Assembly (NCBI RefSeq): GCF_004681965.1
Contig: NZ_SMLL01000007.1
Span: 62,001 to 126,000, forward strand
Length of the DNA stretch: 64,000 bases
Source: Ramlibacter rhizophilus
GTDB taxonomy: Bacteria; Pseudomonadota; Gammaproteobacteria; Burkholderiales; Burkholderiaceae_C
Direction of reading: 5' to 3'
The translations under genes were made by a program, and so were the position numbers. Under the pieces are notes generated by a model, which worked only from the letters and a program-made list of their open reading frames with translations, was not told where the DNA came from and did not search any database. Shown piece after piece: positions 9,124 to 16,716 of the stretch. Numbering within the stretch: the first letter of the stretch is position 1; each line of letters starts with the position of its first letter.

Positions 9124-10092
9124 TCATTCCTTCTTGATGTCGGCCGACTTCACCGTGGCAGCCCACTTCTCGGACTCGGCGCCGAGGTACTTGCGGAACT
9201 CCTCCGGAGTGGACGCGACCACGCGGGAGCCGAGATTGTCGAACTTGGCCTTGACTTCCGGGATGGCGAGCACTTCCTTCACGGCAACCTGCAGGCGGTT
9301 GACCACGTCAGGCGGCGTGCCGCTGGGCACGAACATGCCGTTCCACTCGTAGGTCTCGTAGCCCTTGACGGCACTTTCCGCGATGGTCGGAACGTTGGGG
9401 AAGTTGGCGTTCCGCTGGCCGGAGGTGATGGCCAGTGGCTTGACCAGGCCGTTGTTCACATGTCCCGTCAAGGCGGGCAGGTTGCCGAACCCCAGGTCCA
9501 CTTCGCCGCTGACGATGGCCATCAGCCCCGGGCCGCCGCTCTTGTAGGGCACGTGCAGCATCTTGACGCCTGCGCCCTGGCTGAACAGCTCGGCGCCCAT
9601 GTACTGGACCGTCCCCTGGCCACCGGAGCTGAAGGTCAGCTTGCCGGGCTTTTCCTTGCCCGCCTTGATCAGCTCCTGGAGGCTGTTGTACGGCGAGGAC
9701 TTGGGAACCACGAGCAGCATGGGCGTGACCGCGACCAGGCTCACGGGGGCGAGGTCCTTCTGCGGATCGAAGGGCATCTTCTGCAGGTGCGGATTGATCG
9801 ACAGCGGTGTGGCGTCGTAGAGCACCGTGTAGCCATCCGGACTGGCCTGGGCCACGGAGCTGGCGCCGATGATGCCGCTCGCACCGGCCTTGTTCACGAC
9901 CACGACATTCGTGTTGAGCTTGGGTCCGAGGTGCTGGGCGATCAAACGGGCCAGTGCGTCGGCGGTTCCTCCGGGTGCATAAGGCACCACGAGGCTGATG
10001 GGCTTGTCCGGCCACGCCGCTGCGGCGGGCAGGGGGGCCAGGCTGGCAGAGGCGGCCAGGGCGGCCACGAGGACGAGCGATCGGCGGTTCAT
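9124..10092 (-). CDS. Bug/TctC-family substrate-binding protein (operon copy 3)
   Basis: The 322-residue TctC-like protein has an N-terminal signal peptide (M-N-R-R-S-L then a hydrophobic stretch ending A-A-A-A-W) and the family opening W-P-D-K-P-I-S-L-V-V-P-Y-A-P-G-G-T-A-D. S-P-D-G-Y-T-V-L (about residues 85-92) and H-V-P-Y-K-S-G-G-P are also conserved. The ATG at 10092 is preceded by a strong GAAGGAG site, which rules out the longer frame starting at 10224. It overlaps nothing but lies 29 bp after the cyclase gene, within the same transcript. It is one of three divergent Bug proteins in this operon, so each may bind a different acid used by the pathway. Confidence 0.92.
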   Translation of the reverse strand: MNRRSLVLVAALAASASLAPLPAAAAWPDKPISLVVPYAPGGTADALARLIAQHLGPKLNTNVVVVNKAGASGIIGASSVAQASPDGYTVLYDATPLSINPHLQKMPFDPQKDLAPVSLVAVTPMLLVVPKSSPYNSLQELIKAGKEKPGKLTFSSGGQGTVQYMGAELFSQGAGVKMLHVPYKSGGPGLMAIVSGEVDLGFGNLPALTGHVNNGLVKPLAITSGQRNANFPNVPTIAESAVKGYETYEWNGMFVPSGTPPDVVNRLQVAVKEVLAIPEVKAKFDNLGSRVVASTPEEFRKYLGAESEKWAATVKSADIKKE

Positions 10093-10121
10093 GAGGTCTC
10101 CTTCGGTTGCTTGGGTGAGGG

Positions 10122-11186
10122 TCAGACGGTTGCGACCGGCGTGACCGGTGATCCCACTGCGCCGGGCAGTCGCAGTGGCGGTGCGGTGAGCAGAAAGCGG
10201 TGGCGCTTGCGGGCGCGCAGCCACTGGGCGAGTTCGGTCAGGTACCAGAGCTCCCCGAGTGGAATGCCGTTCTTGAAGAGGCAGTGTTCATGCAGTGGCA
10301 GGCGGGGCCGCCTGATGCCTGCGTGGGCGCGCACGGAGGGAACGACGAGTTCGACCGCCGGGTTGTCCGCGATGAGGCTGGCCAGGCGCACGTCCACGAT
10401 CCATTGCAGCAGCCGCGCATCGTTGCCGTCGAGCCCGCTGCCGGTCTCGTGCAGGTAGGCGACATCGGGCTGGCGGTTCATGGACAGCAGCGTGTCCGCG
10501 AAACCGGTATGGATGCACACGAGGTCGCCGCATTCGACCTGGATGCCGTCGGCCTCCAGGATGCGCATCAGCGCGTCGTAGCCGACCGCCTCGCGGCGCC
10601 GCCCGATGTGGTGGGCAAGGTCGACCAGCACGGCGCGGCCCTGCACGCCGTGTTCGGCGATGTGCTCGATGCCCAGTGCGTCGGCGCGCGGCTGCGGGTA
10701 GTGCGCGAAGGTGCCGGCCGCGGCGGCATCCGCGCGCGCCGGAAGAATGTCCGAGCCCGCGCGAAAGCCGTTGTAGAAGACCATCTCCGCGACCCCGTCG
10801 CCGTCCGCGTCGAACCGGCTGCCCATGTGCGCCAGGCTGTCCCACTGCGTGGAGTACTGCAGGCTCATGAGGACGACGTCGTCGTTCACGACGTCGGTGA
10901 GGTCCGGGTCTTCCGAGTCGTAGCTCCAGCAGAAGCCCTGCTGGCCGGCGCTCTGGCCGTCGCGGATCACGGCAAATCGCCGTGGCGCGATGCGCCGCCG
11001 GTTCAGCGACTGGCCACCGGGAACATCCAGCGGCAGGCTGAGGCAGAACGTGCGGCCCTCCCGCACCTCAGCCACGCCCTGGAGCACCTTCTCGGGCGTG
11101 ACGAGGTTGAGCCGGCCCCGCTGGTCGTCGGGACCGAACTCACCCCAATGGCTGCCCGGTGGCGCCTGTTGCCAGCGCTGAGGCAT
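10122..11186 (-). CDS. Cyclase family protein (kynurenine formamidase-like metal hydrolase fold)
   Basis: The 354-residue product matches the putative-cyclase family (PF04199-like), metal-dependent hydrolases related to kynurenine formamidase and isatin hydrolase. The metal-binding region is represented by Q-W-D-S-L-A-H-M-G (about residues 113-121), a variant of the family H-x-G-T-H-x-D-x-P motif as found in the long subgroup. E-C-G-D-L-V-C-I-H-T-G-F and L-P-L-H-E-H-C-L follow in the second half, the latter typical for this subgroup. The N-terminal W-G-E-F-G-P-D-D-Q-R-G-R-L-N segment is also characteristic. It starts 7 bp after the dehydrogenase gene. It probably hydrolyses or forms an amide, lactone or cyclic intermediate of the pathway; substrate unknown. 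Confidence 0.85.
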   Translation of the reverse strand: MPQRWQQAPPGSHWGEFGPDDQRGRLNLVTPEKVLQGVAEVREGRTFCLSLPLDVPGGQSLNRRRIAPRRFAVIRDGQSAGQQGFCWSYDSEDPDLTDVVNDDVVLMSLQYSTQWDSLAHMGSRFDADGDGVAEMVFYNGFRAGSDILPARADAAAAGTFAHYPQPRADALGIEHIAEHGVQGRAVLVDLAHHIGRRREAVGYDALMRILEADGIQVECGDLVCIHTGFADTLLSMNRQPDVAYLHETGSGLDGNDARLLQWIVDVRLASLIADNPAVELVVPSVRAHAGIRRPRLPLHEHCLFKNGIPLGELWYLTELAQWLRARKRHRFLLTAPPLRLPGAVGSPVTPVATV

Positions 11187-11193
11187 GGCGGCC

Positions 11194-12123
11194 TCAGGCT
11201 GCGTGCGGCTGCAGGACCTGCAGCACGTTGCGGGCCGCTCCCACGCCCATGTTGACGTAGGCGTCGCTGGTGACGCCGCCGATGTGCGGCGACAGAACGA
11301 TCCTGGGCTCGCCCTGGAACGGATGCGGCACCTGCATGGGCTCGACCGCGAAGCTGTCCAGGCCGGCGGCGGCGACCTGGCCGGACCGCACGGCTTCCAG
11401 CAAGGCGGGCTCGTCGATCAGGCCGCCCCGGGCGGTGTTGACCAGCAGGACGCCCGGCTTGCAGGCCGCGAGCGTCTTCGCGTTCACGAAGCCGCGGTTC
11501 TCGCTGGTGAGGGGGCAGTGCAGCGAGATGGCGTCCGATTCACGCCAGAGCGTGTCCAGGTCGACCTGCCGGATGGAGGCCGGCAGCTGTGACGCGTACG
11601 GATCGTGGCCGATCACCCTCATGCCCATCGCATCGCACATGCGCGCCACGCGCTGGCCGATGGCACCCAGGCCCACCAGTCCGATCGTGCGGCCATGCAG
11701 CTCGATGCTCTTGTGCGTGGCCTTGTCCCAGTGGCCGGCGTGCATGCGCGCGTCCAGGATGGTGACCGACTTGGCGCAGGCCAGCAGCAGGGCCAGCGCC
11801 TGCTCGGCCACGGCTGCGGCATTGGCACCGACGGCGGCACGCACTTCGATGCCGCGCGCCGTCGCCGCAGCCTTGTCGATGGTGTCCGTGCCGCTGCCGT
11901 GCTTGGAGATCACCCGCAGCGAGGGTGCCGCGTCCATGACCTCTGCGCCCACGCTGCCGTAGCGCACGATCATGGCCACGGGGTCGTGGCGGCGGCACAG
12001 CGCCACGAGGCTCTCCGTGCTGGGGGTCTTGCCGGCGTAGACCACCTCGTAGTCCGCCAGCAGCGCGAGGGCCTGCGGCGCGAGGTCGGCCCCGGTCACG
12101 ACGAGGCTGGGTCGGGTGCTCAC
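11194..12123 (-). CDS. D-isomer-specific 2-hydroxyacid dehydrogenase (SerA-like)
   Basis: The 309-residue NAD(P)-dependent dehydrogenase oxidises or reduces a D-2-hydroxy acid/2-keto acid pair. The Rossmann motif G-L-G-A-I-G is at residues 151-156, followed by an acidic residue in G-H-D-P-Y that favours NAD. Catalytic residues are visible as the arginine in N-T-A-R-G-G-L-I-D-E, a downstream glutamate, and the histidine in L-S-P-H-I-G-G. There is no ACT domain, so this is a short catabolic form rather than a phosphoglycerate dehydrogenase. The start is GTG, overlapping the rraA-like stop codon by the GTGA arrangement, showing translational coupling. Its product would be a logical substrate or product of the adjacent aldolase. 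Confidence 0.9.
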   Translation of the reverse strand: MSTRPSLVVTGADLAPQALALLADYEVVYAGKTPSTESLVALCRRHDPVAMIVRYGSVGAEVMDAAPSLRVISKHGSGTDTIDKAAATARGIEVRAAVGANAAAVAEQALALLLACAKSVTILDARMHAGHWDKATHKSIELHGRTIGLVGLGAIGQRVARMCDAMGMRVIGHDPYASQLPASIRQVDLDTLWRESDAISLHCPLTSENRGFVNAKTLAACKPGVLLVNTARGGLIDEPALLEAVRSGQVAAAGLDSFAVEPMQVPHPFQGEPRIVLSPHIGGVTSDAYVNMGVGAARNVLQVLQPHAA

Positions 12124-12800
12124 AGGCTCTCTCCTTCCTTGAGCACGCCGGCCATGCGCAAGGCCGCGCCGAGCCAGGAGGCGCTGGTGTTGCCCTGCTT
12201 GATCTGCTCGATGCGCCGGGCCTCGTCTTCCACCTTCTTGCGCGCCACCGGAATGAGCGACGCGAGCTGCTCGCGCTCGATCACGACGATGCCGTCGGCA
12301 TCGGCAAGGACGAAGTCACCGGCATGGACGGTCACGCCGCCGCAGCTGATCGGATGGCCGATGCGGCCGCCGATGTTCTTGGTCGGACCGTTCGGATTGG
12401 TTCCCACCGAGAACACGGGAAAGTCCATCTCGTCGATCTCGAGGCTGTCGCGCACCGCGCCATCGACGATGACGCCGGCGATGCCCAGCTGCTTGCAGGC
12501 GGTCATCATGATGGTCCCCATCAGCGCCGAGGTCTGGTCGGCCTTGCCGTCGATCACCAGCACGTCGCCTGGCCGGGCCAGTGCGATGGCGGCATGGATC
12601 ATCAGGTTGTCGCCGGGCCGCACTTCGACCGTGAGCGCCGGACCCGCCACCGTCATCCGCGGGCGCAGCGCGCTGATGCGGCCGTGCATGGCGCCGCGGC
12701 GGCCCGCCACGTCGGCCAGGATGGCGGCCTGGAAGCCGGCGGCCTCCTGCACGAGTTCGGGGGACACGCGCTCGAACGCGCGGTTGATGTCTTGGTTCAT
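12120..12800 (-). CDS. RraA-like / 4-hydroxy-4-methyl-2-oxoglutarate aldolase family protein
   Basis: The 226-residue protein belongs to the RraA/HMG-CHA aldolase superfamily. The catalytically important G-A-V-R-D motif lies at about residues 113-117, preceded by D-V-L-V-I-D-G-K and G-T-I-M-M. The G-D-F-V-L-A-D-A-D-G-I-V-V-I segment follows. Members with these residues cleave 4-hydroxy-4-methyl-2-oxoglutarate or 4-carboxy-4-hydroxy-2-oxoadipate to pyruvate and a second keto acid, the last step of protocatechuate 4,5-cleavage and gallate pathways; others only bind RNase E. The catabolic setting beside a LigI-like hydrolase favours an aldolase. It overlaps the next gene by 4 bp and follows a TctC gene by 43 bp. 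Confidence 0.87.
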   Translation of the reverse strand: MNQDINRAFERVSPELVQEAAGFQAAILADVAGRRGAMHGRISALRPRMTVAGPALTVEVRPGDNLMIHAAIALARPGDVLVIDGKADQTSALMGTIMMTACKQLGIAGVIVDGAVRDSLEIDEMDFPVFSVGTNPNGPTKNIGGRIGHPISCGGVTVHAGDFVLADADGIVVIEREQLASLIPVARKKVEDEARRIEQIKQGNTSASWLGAALRMAGVLKEGESL

Positions 12801-12843
12801 GGGGATCTCGGGTGGATGAACGAGGGATGGAGCCGGCGCGGGG

Positions 12844-13842
12844 TCACTCGGCTTTGATGTTGGCGTCGCGGATGACCTTGGCCCAGGTGGCCGAGTCCGC
12901 TTTCTGGACCTTGTCCAGGTGCTGGGGGCTGCCGCCGACCAGCGTCACGCCCAGCTTGTCGCCGAGCTCGACGACCGCCGGATCGCGCAGTGCCTTGTTG
13001 ACCTCCGCATTGAGCCGCTGGACCAGCGATTCGGGGCTGCGGGCCGGGAGGTACACGGCCTGCCACTGCTCGACGACGAAGTTGCTCTGGCCGGCCTCGG
13101 CCATCGTCGGCACGTCGGGGATGGCTTTGAGCCGCGCGGCCGAGGTCACGGCCAATGCCCGCAACCGGCCGCTTTGCACGTGCGGCAGGGCCGCCGCGGC
13201 GGGCGCGAACATGAACTTCACCTGCCCGCCCAGCGTGTCCTGCAGGGCGGGTGTGTCGCCCTTGTACGGCACGTGCAGGAGCTTGAGCCCGTTGCGCTGG
13301 GCAAGCAGCTCGGCCTGCATCTGCAGGATGGTTCCGTTGCCGCCCGATGCGTAGGCCACCTGGCCCGGCTGGGCCTTGGCCGCGGCGATGACGTCGGCCA
13401 CCGACCTGAACGGCTGCGAGGCGGCGGTCACCAGCACGTGGGGAATGGTGCCGACCAGCGCCACCGGCTCCAGGTCACGCAGCGGCTCGTACGGCAGCTT
13501 GGCCATCAGGTGCGGCGCGATCGCCTGCGGGCCGATGGACGTGCCCAGGAGGGTGAAGCCATCGGGCGCGGCCTTGGCCACATACGCGCCGCCGATGGTG
13601 CCGGTGGCGCCCGCCTTGTTGTCCACGATCACCTTGGTGCCCAGCGAGGTGCCGATGCGCTGCGCCAGCGCCCGGCCGAGGACGTCGGTGGTTCCCCCGG
13701 CGGGGTAGGGCACCACCCAGCTGATGGTGCGATCGCCCGGCCAGTCGGGAGTGGACGCCTGCCCGAAGGCGGCGGGGGCGACGCAGGCGGCGGACAGGGC
13801 GGCCAGCAGGAGGCGGCGGGTAGGGAAGGTGAGGCGGTTCAT
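12844..13842 (-). CDS. Bug/TctC-family substrate-binding protein (operon copy 2)
   Basis: The 332-residue binding protein has a signal peptide (M-N-R-L-T-F then a hydrophobic run ending A-F-G-Q-A), the opening W-V-V-P-Y-P-A-G-G-T-T-D, A-P-D-G-F-T-L-L, and H-V-P-Y-K-G-D-T-P, all standard for the Bug/TctC family. The ATG at 13842 is taken because it begins the signal sequence; the open frame continues upstream for 78 codons into the amidohydrolase gene. It lies directly after the amidohydrolase gene (4 bp gap) and before the rraA-like gene, so it is embedded in the catabolic operon. Sequence differences from the other two operon copies are extensive, so recent duplication is unlikely. Ligand unknown. 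Confidence 0.92.
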   Translation of the reverse strand: MNRLTFPTRRLLLAALSAACVAPAAFGQASTPDWPGDRTISWVVPYPAGGTTDVLGRALAQRIGTSLGTKVIVDNKAGATGTIGGAYVAKAAPDGFTLLGTSIGPQAIAPHLMAKLPYEPLRDLEPVALVGTIPHVLVTAASQPFRSVADVIAAAKAQPGQVAYASGGNGTILQMQAELLAQRNGLKLLHVPYKGDTPALQDTLGGQVKFMFAPAAAALPHVQSGRLRALAVTSAARLKAIPDVPTMAEAGQSNFVVEQWQAVYLPARSPESLVQRLNAEVNKALRDPAVVELGDKLGVTLVGGSPQHLDKVQKADSATWAKVIRDANIKAE

Positions 13843-13846
13843 GGTG

Positions 13847-14731
13847 TCAGTCCTTGGGGTCCTTGGAGGAAGGCTCGAAGTCGTAGAGGCGTTGCGGGTT
13901 GTCGACCAGCACCGCATGCAAGGTCGCAGCGTCACCCGCCCATTGCGCAAGACGCTCGATCTGGCGCGCGTCGTCGGGCATCGGCTGGTGGCCGGCCGAC
14001 GCCGTGGCGTGAGGCCAGTCGCTGCCCCAGACGACACGGTTCGGCGCGACGTCCAGGAAGCTGCGGGCCAGTGCATCGAGCCCGGGGTCCTCGACCGAGC
14101 GCAGGGGGCTCACGAGGTAGCCCCCGGACAGCTTGATCCAGGCCTTTCCGTCCGACAGGAGGTCCATCGCCAGCGCGTGGGCCGGGTGCCCCGGCGCCTG
14201 TTCGGGGGTGATGCGCGCGAAGTGATCGAAGACGAGCTCGACGGGCAGGCGTCGCAGCAGGGGCGCAAGTTGCGGCAGCTGTGCGGTCGGCATCAGCAAC
14301 TGCAGGTGCCAGCCCCATGCCGCGATGCGGTCCGCGATGCGGGCGATCGCCTGCGGTGCCAGCGCGGGGCCCAGGGAGAGGTTCACGCGCGCCCCGCGAA
14401 CGCCTGCGACCTGCAGCCGCTCGAGTTCTTCATCGCTTTCATGGCCGTCGATCACGGCCACGCCCCGCCCCTGCGCGCCGAGTTGCGCCAGGCCGCCGAG
14501 CATGGGCGCGTTGTCGGTGCCGTAGGTCGACGGCGTCACCAGCACCGCGCGCGAGGTGCCCATGCGGGCCTGGATCTGCGCGTAGTCCGCGACCGAGGCG
14601 TCGGGCGGCTGCAGTGCCGCGCCAGGAGCTGCCGGATAGCGGCTGTCGTAGACGTGGATGTGGCAGTCGCAGGCGTCGGCGGGAGCGGCGATGCCCGCCG
14701 GACCGGCGCCGGCCGAAAACGGAAACCCCAT
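13847..14731 (-). CDS. Amidohydrolase family protein, 2-pyrone-4,6-dicarboxylate hydrolase (LigI)-like
   Basis: The 294-residue metal-dependent amidohydrolase has the N-terminal metal motif C-D-C-H24-I-H26-V. V-F-D-H-F-A-R supplies a mid-protein histidine near 170, and V-V-W-G-S-D-W-P-H supplies the C-terminal catalytic aspartate near 240. This layout is that of the LigI-like group, which opens 2-pyrone-4,6-dicarboxylate to oxalomesaconate. The ATG at 14731 was chosen because the conserved part starts shortly after it. It has only a weak GGGG ribosome site. Genes on both sides in the operon encode TctC proteins at 26 bp and 4 bp spacing. With the RraA-type aldolase it suggests a meta-cleavage or pyrone-type lower pathway, but no ring-cleavage dioxygenase is present here. 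Confidence 0.85.
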   Translation of the reverse strand: MGFPFSAGAGPAGIAAPADACDCHIHVYDSRYPAAPGAALQPPDASVADYAQIQARMGTSRAVLVTPSTYGTDNAPMLGGLAQLGAQGRGVAVIDGHESDEELERLQVAGVRGARVNLSLGPALAPQAIARIADRIAAWGWHLQLLMPTAQLPQLAPLLRRLPVELVFDHFARITPEQAPGHPAHALAMDLLSDGKAWIKLSGGYLVSPLRSVEDPGLDALARSFLDVAPNRVVWGSDWPHATASAGHQPMPDDARQIERLAQWAGDAATLHAVLVDNPQRLYDFEPSSKDPKD

Positions 14732-14757
14732 GGCAAGCCCCGTGGCGCGAACCGGCG

Positions 14758-15738
14758 TCAGTCGATCTTGGCGCCGCTTTCCTTGACGACCTTCCCCCAC
14801 TTGGCGAGGTCGTCGCGGATCAGCTTGCCGAACTGCTCGGGCGTTCCGGGGCTGAGTTCCAGGCCCTGGCTTTCGAGCTTGTTGCGCAGGTCGTCGGCGC
14901 GCAGCGCCTTGTTCACTTCGGCGTTGAGCTGGCTGGTGACCTCGGTCGGCAGACGGGCGGGACCCAGCACGCCGAACCAGGTGACGGCCTCGAAGCCCTT
15001 GTAGCCGGACTCGGCCACGGTGGGCACCTGGGGCAGGTCATCGGTGCGCTTGGCCGAGGTCACCGCCAAGGGACGGACCTTGCCGTTCTTGATGTAGCCG
15101 ATCAGCGTCGTCACCGACGACACGTAGATCTCGACGTTGCCGCCGATCACGTCGTTCAGGCCCTGCGACGCGCCCTTGTAGGGGATGTGCGTGAGCTTCA
15201 CGTTGGCTTCGCGCTGGAACAGCTCGGTGGCCAGGTGCGCCACGGTGCCGTTGCCGGAGGTCGCGTAGTTGATCGTCCCGGGCTTCGCCTTCGCCGCGGC
15301 CACGACGTCGCCCAGGGTCTGGAAGGGCGAATTGGCCGCCACCACCATCAGCAGCGGCGAACTGCCGATCAGTGCGACCGGCGTGAGGTCCTTCAGCGGG
15401 TCATAGGGCAGCTTGCTGTACAGGGCCGGATTGATCGCGAGGTTGCTGGTCTGGCCCAGCACCAGGCTGTAGCCGTCGGCGGCCGACTTGGCAACGTTGT
15501 CGATGCCGAGGTTGCCGCCGGAGCCCGGCTTGTTCTCGATGACGAAGTTCCACTTGGTGGTCCCGGTGACCTTGTTCGCAACCTCGCGGGCAATGATGTC
15601 CGTGCCGCCGCCGGCGGGAAAGGGCACCACCAGGCGAACCGGTCGGGCAGGCCAGGCCTGGGCGAAGGCGCCCATCGGAACGAGCGCGAGCAGGGCGGAA
15701 GCCGCCAAGGCGCGGCGGGTCAGAGCAGGAATACGCAT
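14758..15738 (-). CDS. Bug/TctC-family substrate-binding protein (operon copy 1)
   Basis: The 326-residue protein has a signal peptide (M-R-I-P-A-L-T-R-R-A then a hydrophobic stretch ending A-F-A-Q-A), the W-P-A-R-P-V-R-L-V-V-P-F-P-A-G-G-G-T-D opening, and H-I-P-Y-K-G-A-S-Q (about residue 190), characteristic of Bug/TctC proteins. It is the promoter-proximal gene of the eight-gene minus-strand operon, separated by 106 bp from the divergent IclR-family gene. The ATG at 15738 has a GGAGACAACC region immediately upstream. Its first place in the operon suggests that it captures the primary substrate of the pathway, perhaps also the IclR inducer (inference). Confidence 0.92.
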   Translation of the reverse strand: MRIPALTRRALAASALLALVPMGAFAQAWPARPVRLVVPFPAGGGTDIIAREVANKVTGTTKWNFVIENKPGSGGNLGIDNVAKSAADGYSLVLGQTSNLAINPALYSKLPYDPLKDLTPVALIGSSPLLMVVAANSPFQTLGDVVAAAKAKPGTINYATSGNGTVAHLATELFQREANVKLTHIPYKGASQGLNDVIGGNVEIYVSSVTTLIGYIKNGKVRPLAVTSAKRTDDLPQVPTVAESGYKGFEAVTWFGVLGPARLPTEVTSQLNAEVNKALRADDLRNKLESQGLELSPGTPEQFGKLIRDDLAKWGKVVKESGAKID

Positions 15739-15793
15739 GAGGTTGTCTCCATAGTGGGCGGGTGCAGGGTCGGTGCCCTCGGGAGCAACTTTA

Positions 15794-15825
15794 GAAGCGC
15801 ATTGCGCTGCGTACAATGGCGCTTC
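15794..15825. promoter_or_regulatory. Imperfect inverted repeat between divergent TctC operon and IclR gene, probable IclR operator
   Basis: The arms GAAGCGCATTG (15794-15804) and CAATGGCGCTTC (15814-15825) are reverse complements except for one extra base, separated by nine bases. A TACAAT hexamer at 15812-15817 resembles a -10 box for the plus-strand regulator and lies inside the right arm. IclR-family regulators typically bind such dyads between their own gene and a divergent catabolic operon. The dyad is seen directly; the binding assignment is inferred. Confidence 0.6.
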
Positions 15826-15844
15826 GCACAGTGAAAGGTGTTTC

Positions 15845-16627
15845 ATGCCGCGCAAGTCAGCAAGTCCAGCCACCGAGCCCGCGGACACCGAGCAGGCGCC
15901 CTCTGCTCGCTCCGGCGTGATCGCCGTGACGCGCGCCTTGCAGGTGTTGGAGGCCTTTCGCATCGGCGAGCGACACGTCACGCTGGCGGAGCTGAGCCGG
16001 CGAACCGGCCTGCACAACACGACGGTGCTGCGGCTGGCACGCACCCTGGCCCTGACCGGCTACATGGTCCAGCGGGAAGAGGGGGAGTGGCGCCTCGGCC
16101 CGGCGGCCGGCTGGCTGGGTGCCCGCTACCAGGCCGGCTTCGACATCAACAACGTCGTGGAGCCGACCCTGCGCGAGCTCGCCCGCAGCACGCGGGAGAG
16201 CGCCTCCTTCTACGTGCGCGAGGGCGACGAGCGGGCCTGCATTTCGCGGGTCGAGGGTCCCCAGTCCGTTCGGCACCATGTGCGCATCGGCATGCGGCTG
16301 CCGCTGGACCTGGGCGCGCCGGGGCGCGTGATCCTGGCCTTTTCAGGCGAGCCCGGGCGGATCTACGAGGCCATCCGGCGCTGCGGATTCCACCTCTCCA
16401 TGGGCGAGCGCGATGCCGAAGTGTCGAGCGTCGCGGCGCCCGTGTTCGGCCTGAACTGGAGGCTGCTGGGGTCGATGTGCATCTCCGGTCCGACCTCCCG
16501 ACTGACCAAGGCGCGCCTCGAAGCGCATGCACAGACGGTCATCGACGCCGCCAACCGGCTGTCCTATGCCCTGGCCGGATCGGCGTCCGAGGACACGCCG
16601 AAGGTCGTTTCCACCTGGCATCCGTGA
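15845..16627 (+). CDS. IclR family transcriptional regulator
   Basis: The 260-residue regulator has an N-terminal winged helix-turn-helix (about residues 28-90: V-T-R-A-L-Q-V-L-E-A-F, L-A-E-L-S-R-R-T-G-L-H-N-T-T-V-L-R). The C-terminal IclR effector domain includes R-E-S-A-S-F-Y-V-R-E-G and L-D-L-G-A-P-G-R-V-I-L-A-F. The ATG at 15845 follows a GAAAGGTG site; an in-frame ATG 24 codons upstream would place the start before the dyad. It is divergent from the eight-gene catabolic operon, the usual position for its repressor or activator. The inducer is probably an aromatic or small-acid intermediate of that pathway. It ends 89 bp before the next TctC gene, which has its own regulator. Confidence 0.92.
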   Translation: MPRKSASPATEPADTEQAPSARSGVIAVTRALQVLEAFRIGERHVTLAELSRRTGLHNTTVLRLARTLALTGYMVQREEGEWRLGPAAGWLGARYQAGFDINNVVEPTLRELARSTRESASFYVREGDERACISRVEGPQSVRHHVRIGMRLPLDLGAPGRVILAFSGEPGRIYEAIRRCGFHLSMGERDAEVSSVAAPVFGLNWRLLGSMCISGPTSRLTKARLEAHAQTVIDAANRLSYALAGSASEDTPKVVSTWHP

Positions 16628-16661
16628 AACGCCGGGCGACCGCCTTACGCACCCTTACCTA

Positions 16662-16675
16662 GTTGCGCGCGCAAC
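16662..16675. promoter_or_regulatory. Perfect 14-bp palindrome, probable MarR operator
   Basis: GTTGCGCGCGCAAC is a perfect palindrome lying just upstream of TAGAAT (16684-16689), a reasonable -10 box. TTGCGC inside it (16663-16668) would be the -35 element with a 15-base spacer. A MarR-family gene is the second gene of the operon that starts at 16717. Autoregulation by MarR binding over the -35 is the simplest reading (inference). Confidence 0.6.
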
Positions 16676-16716
16676 CAAACGCCTAGAATGGCGCGATCCA
16701 AAGGAGACCGGATCCC

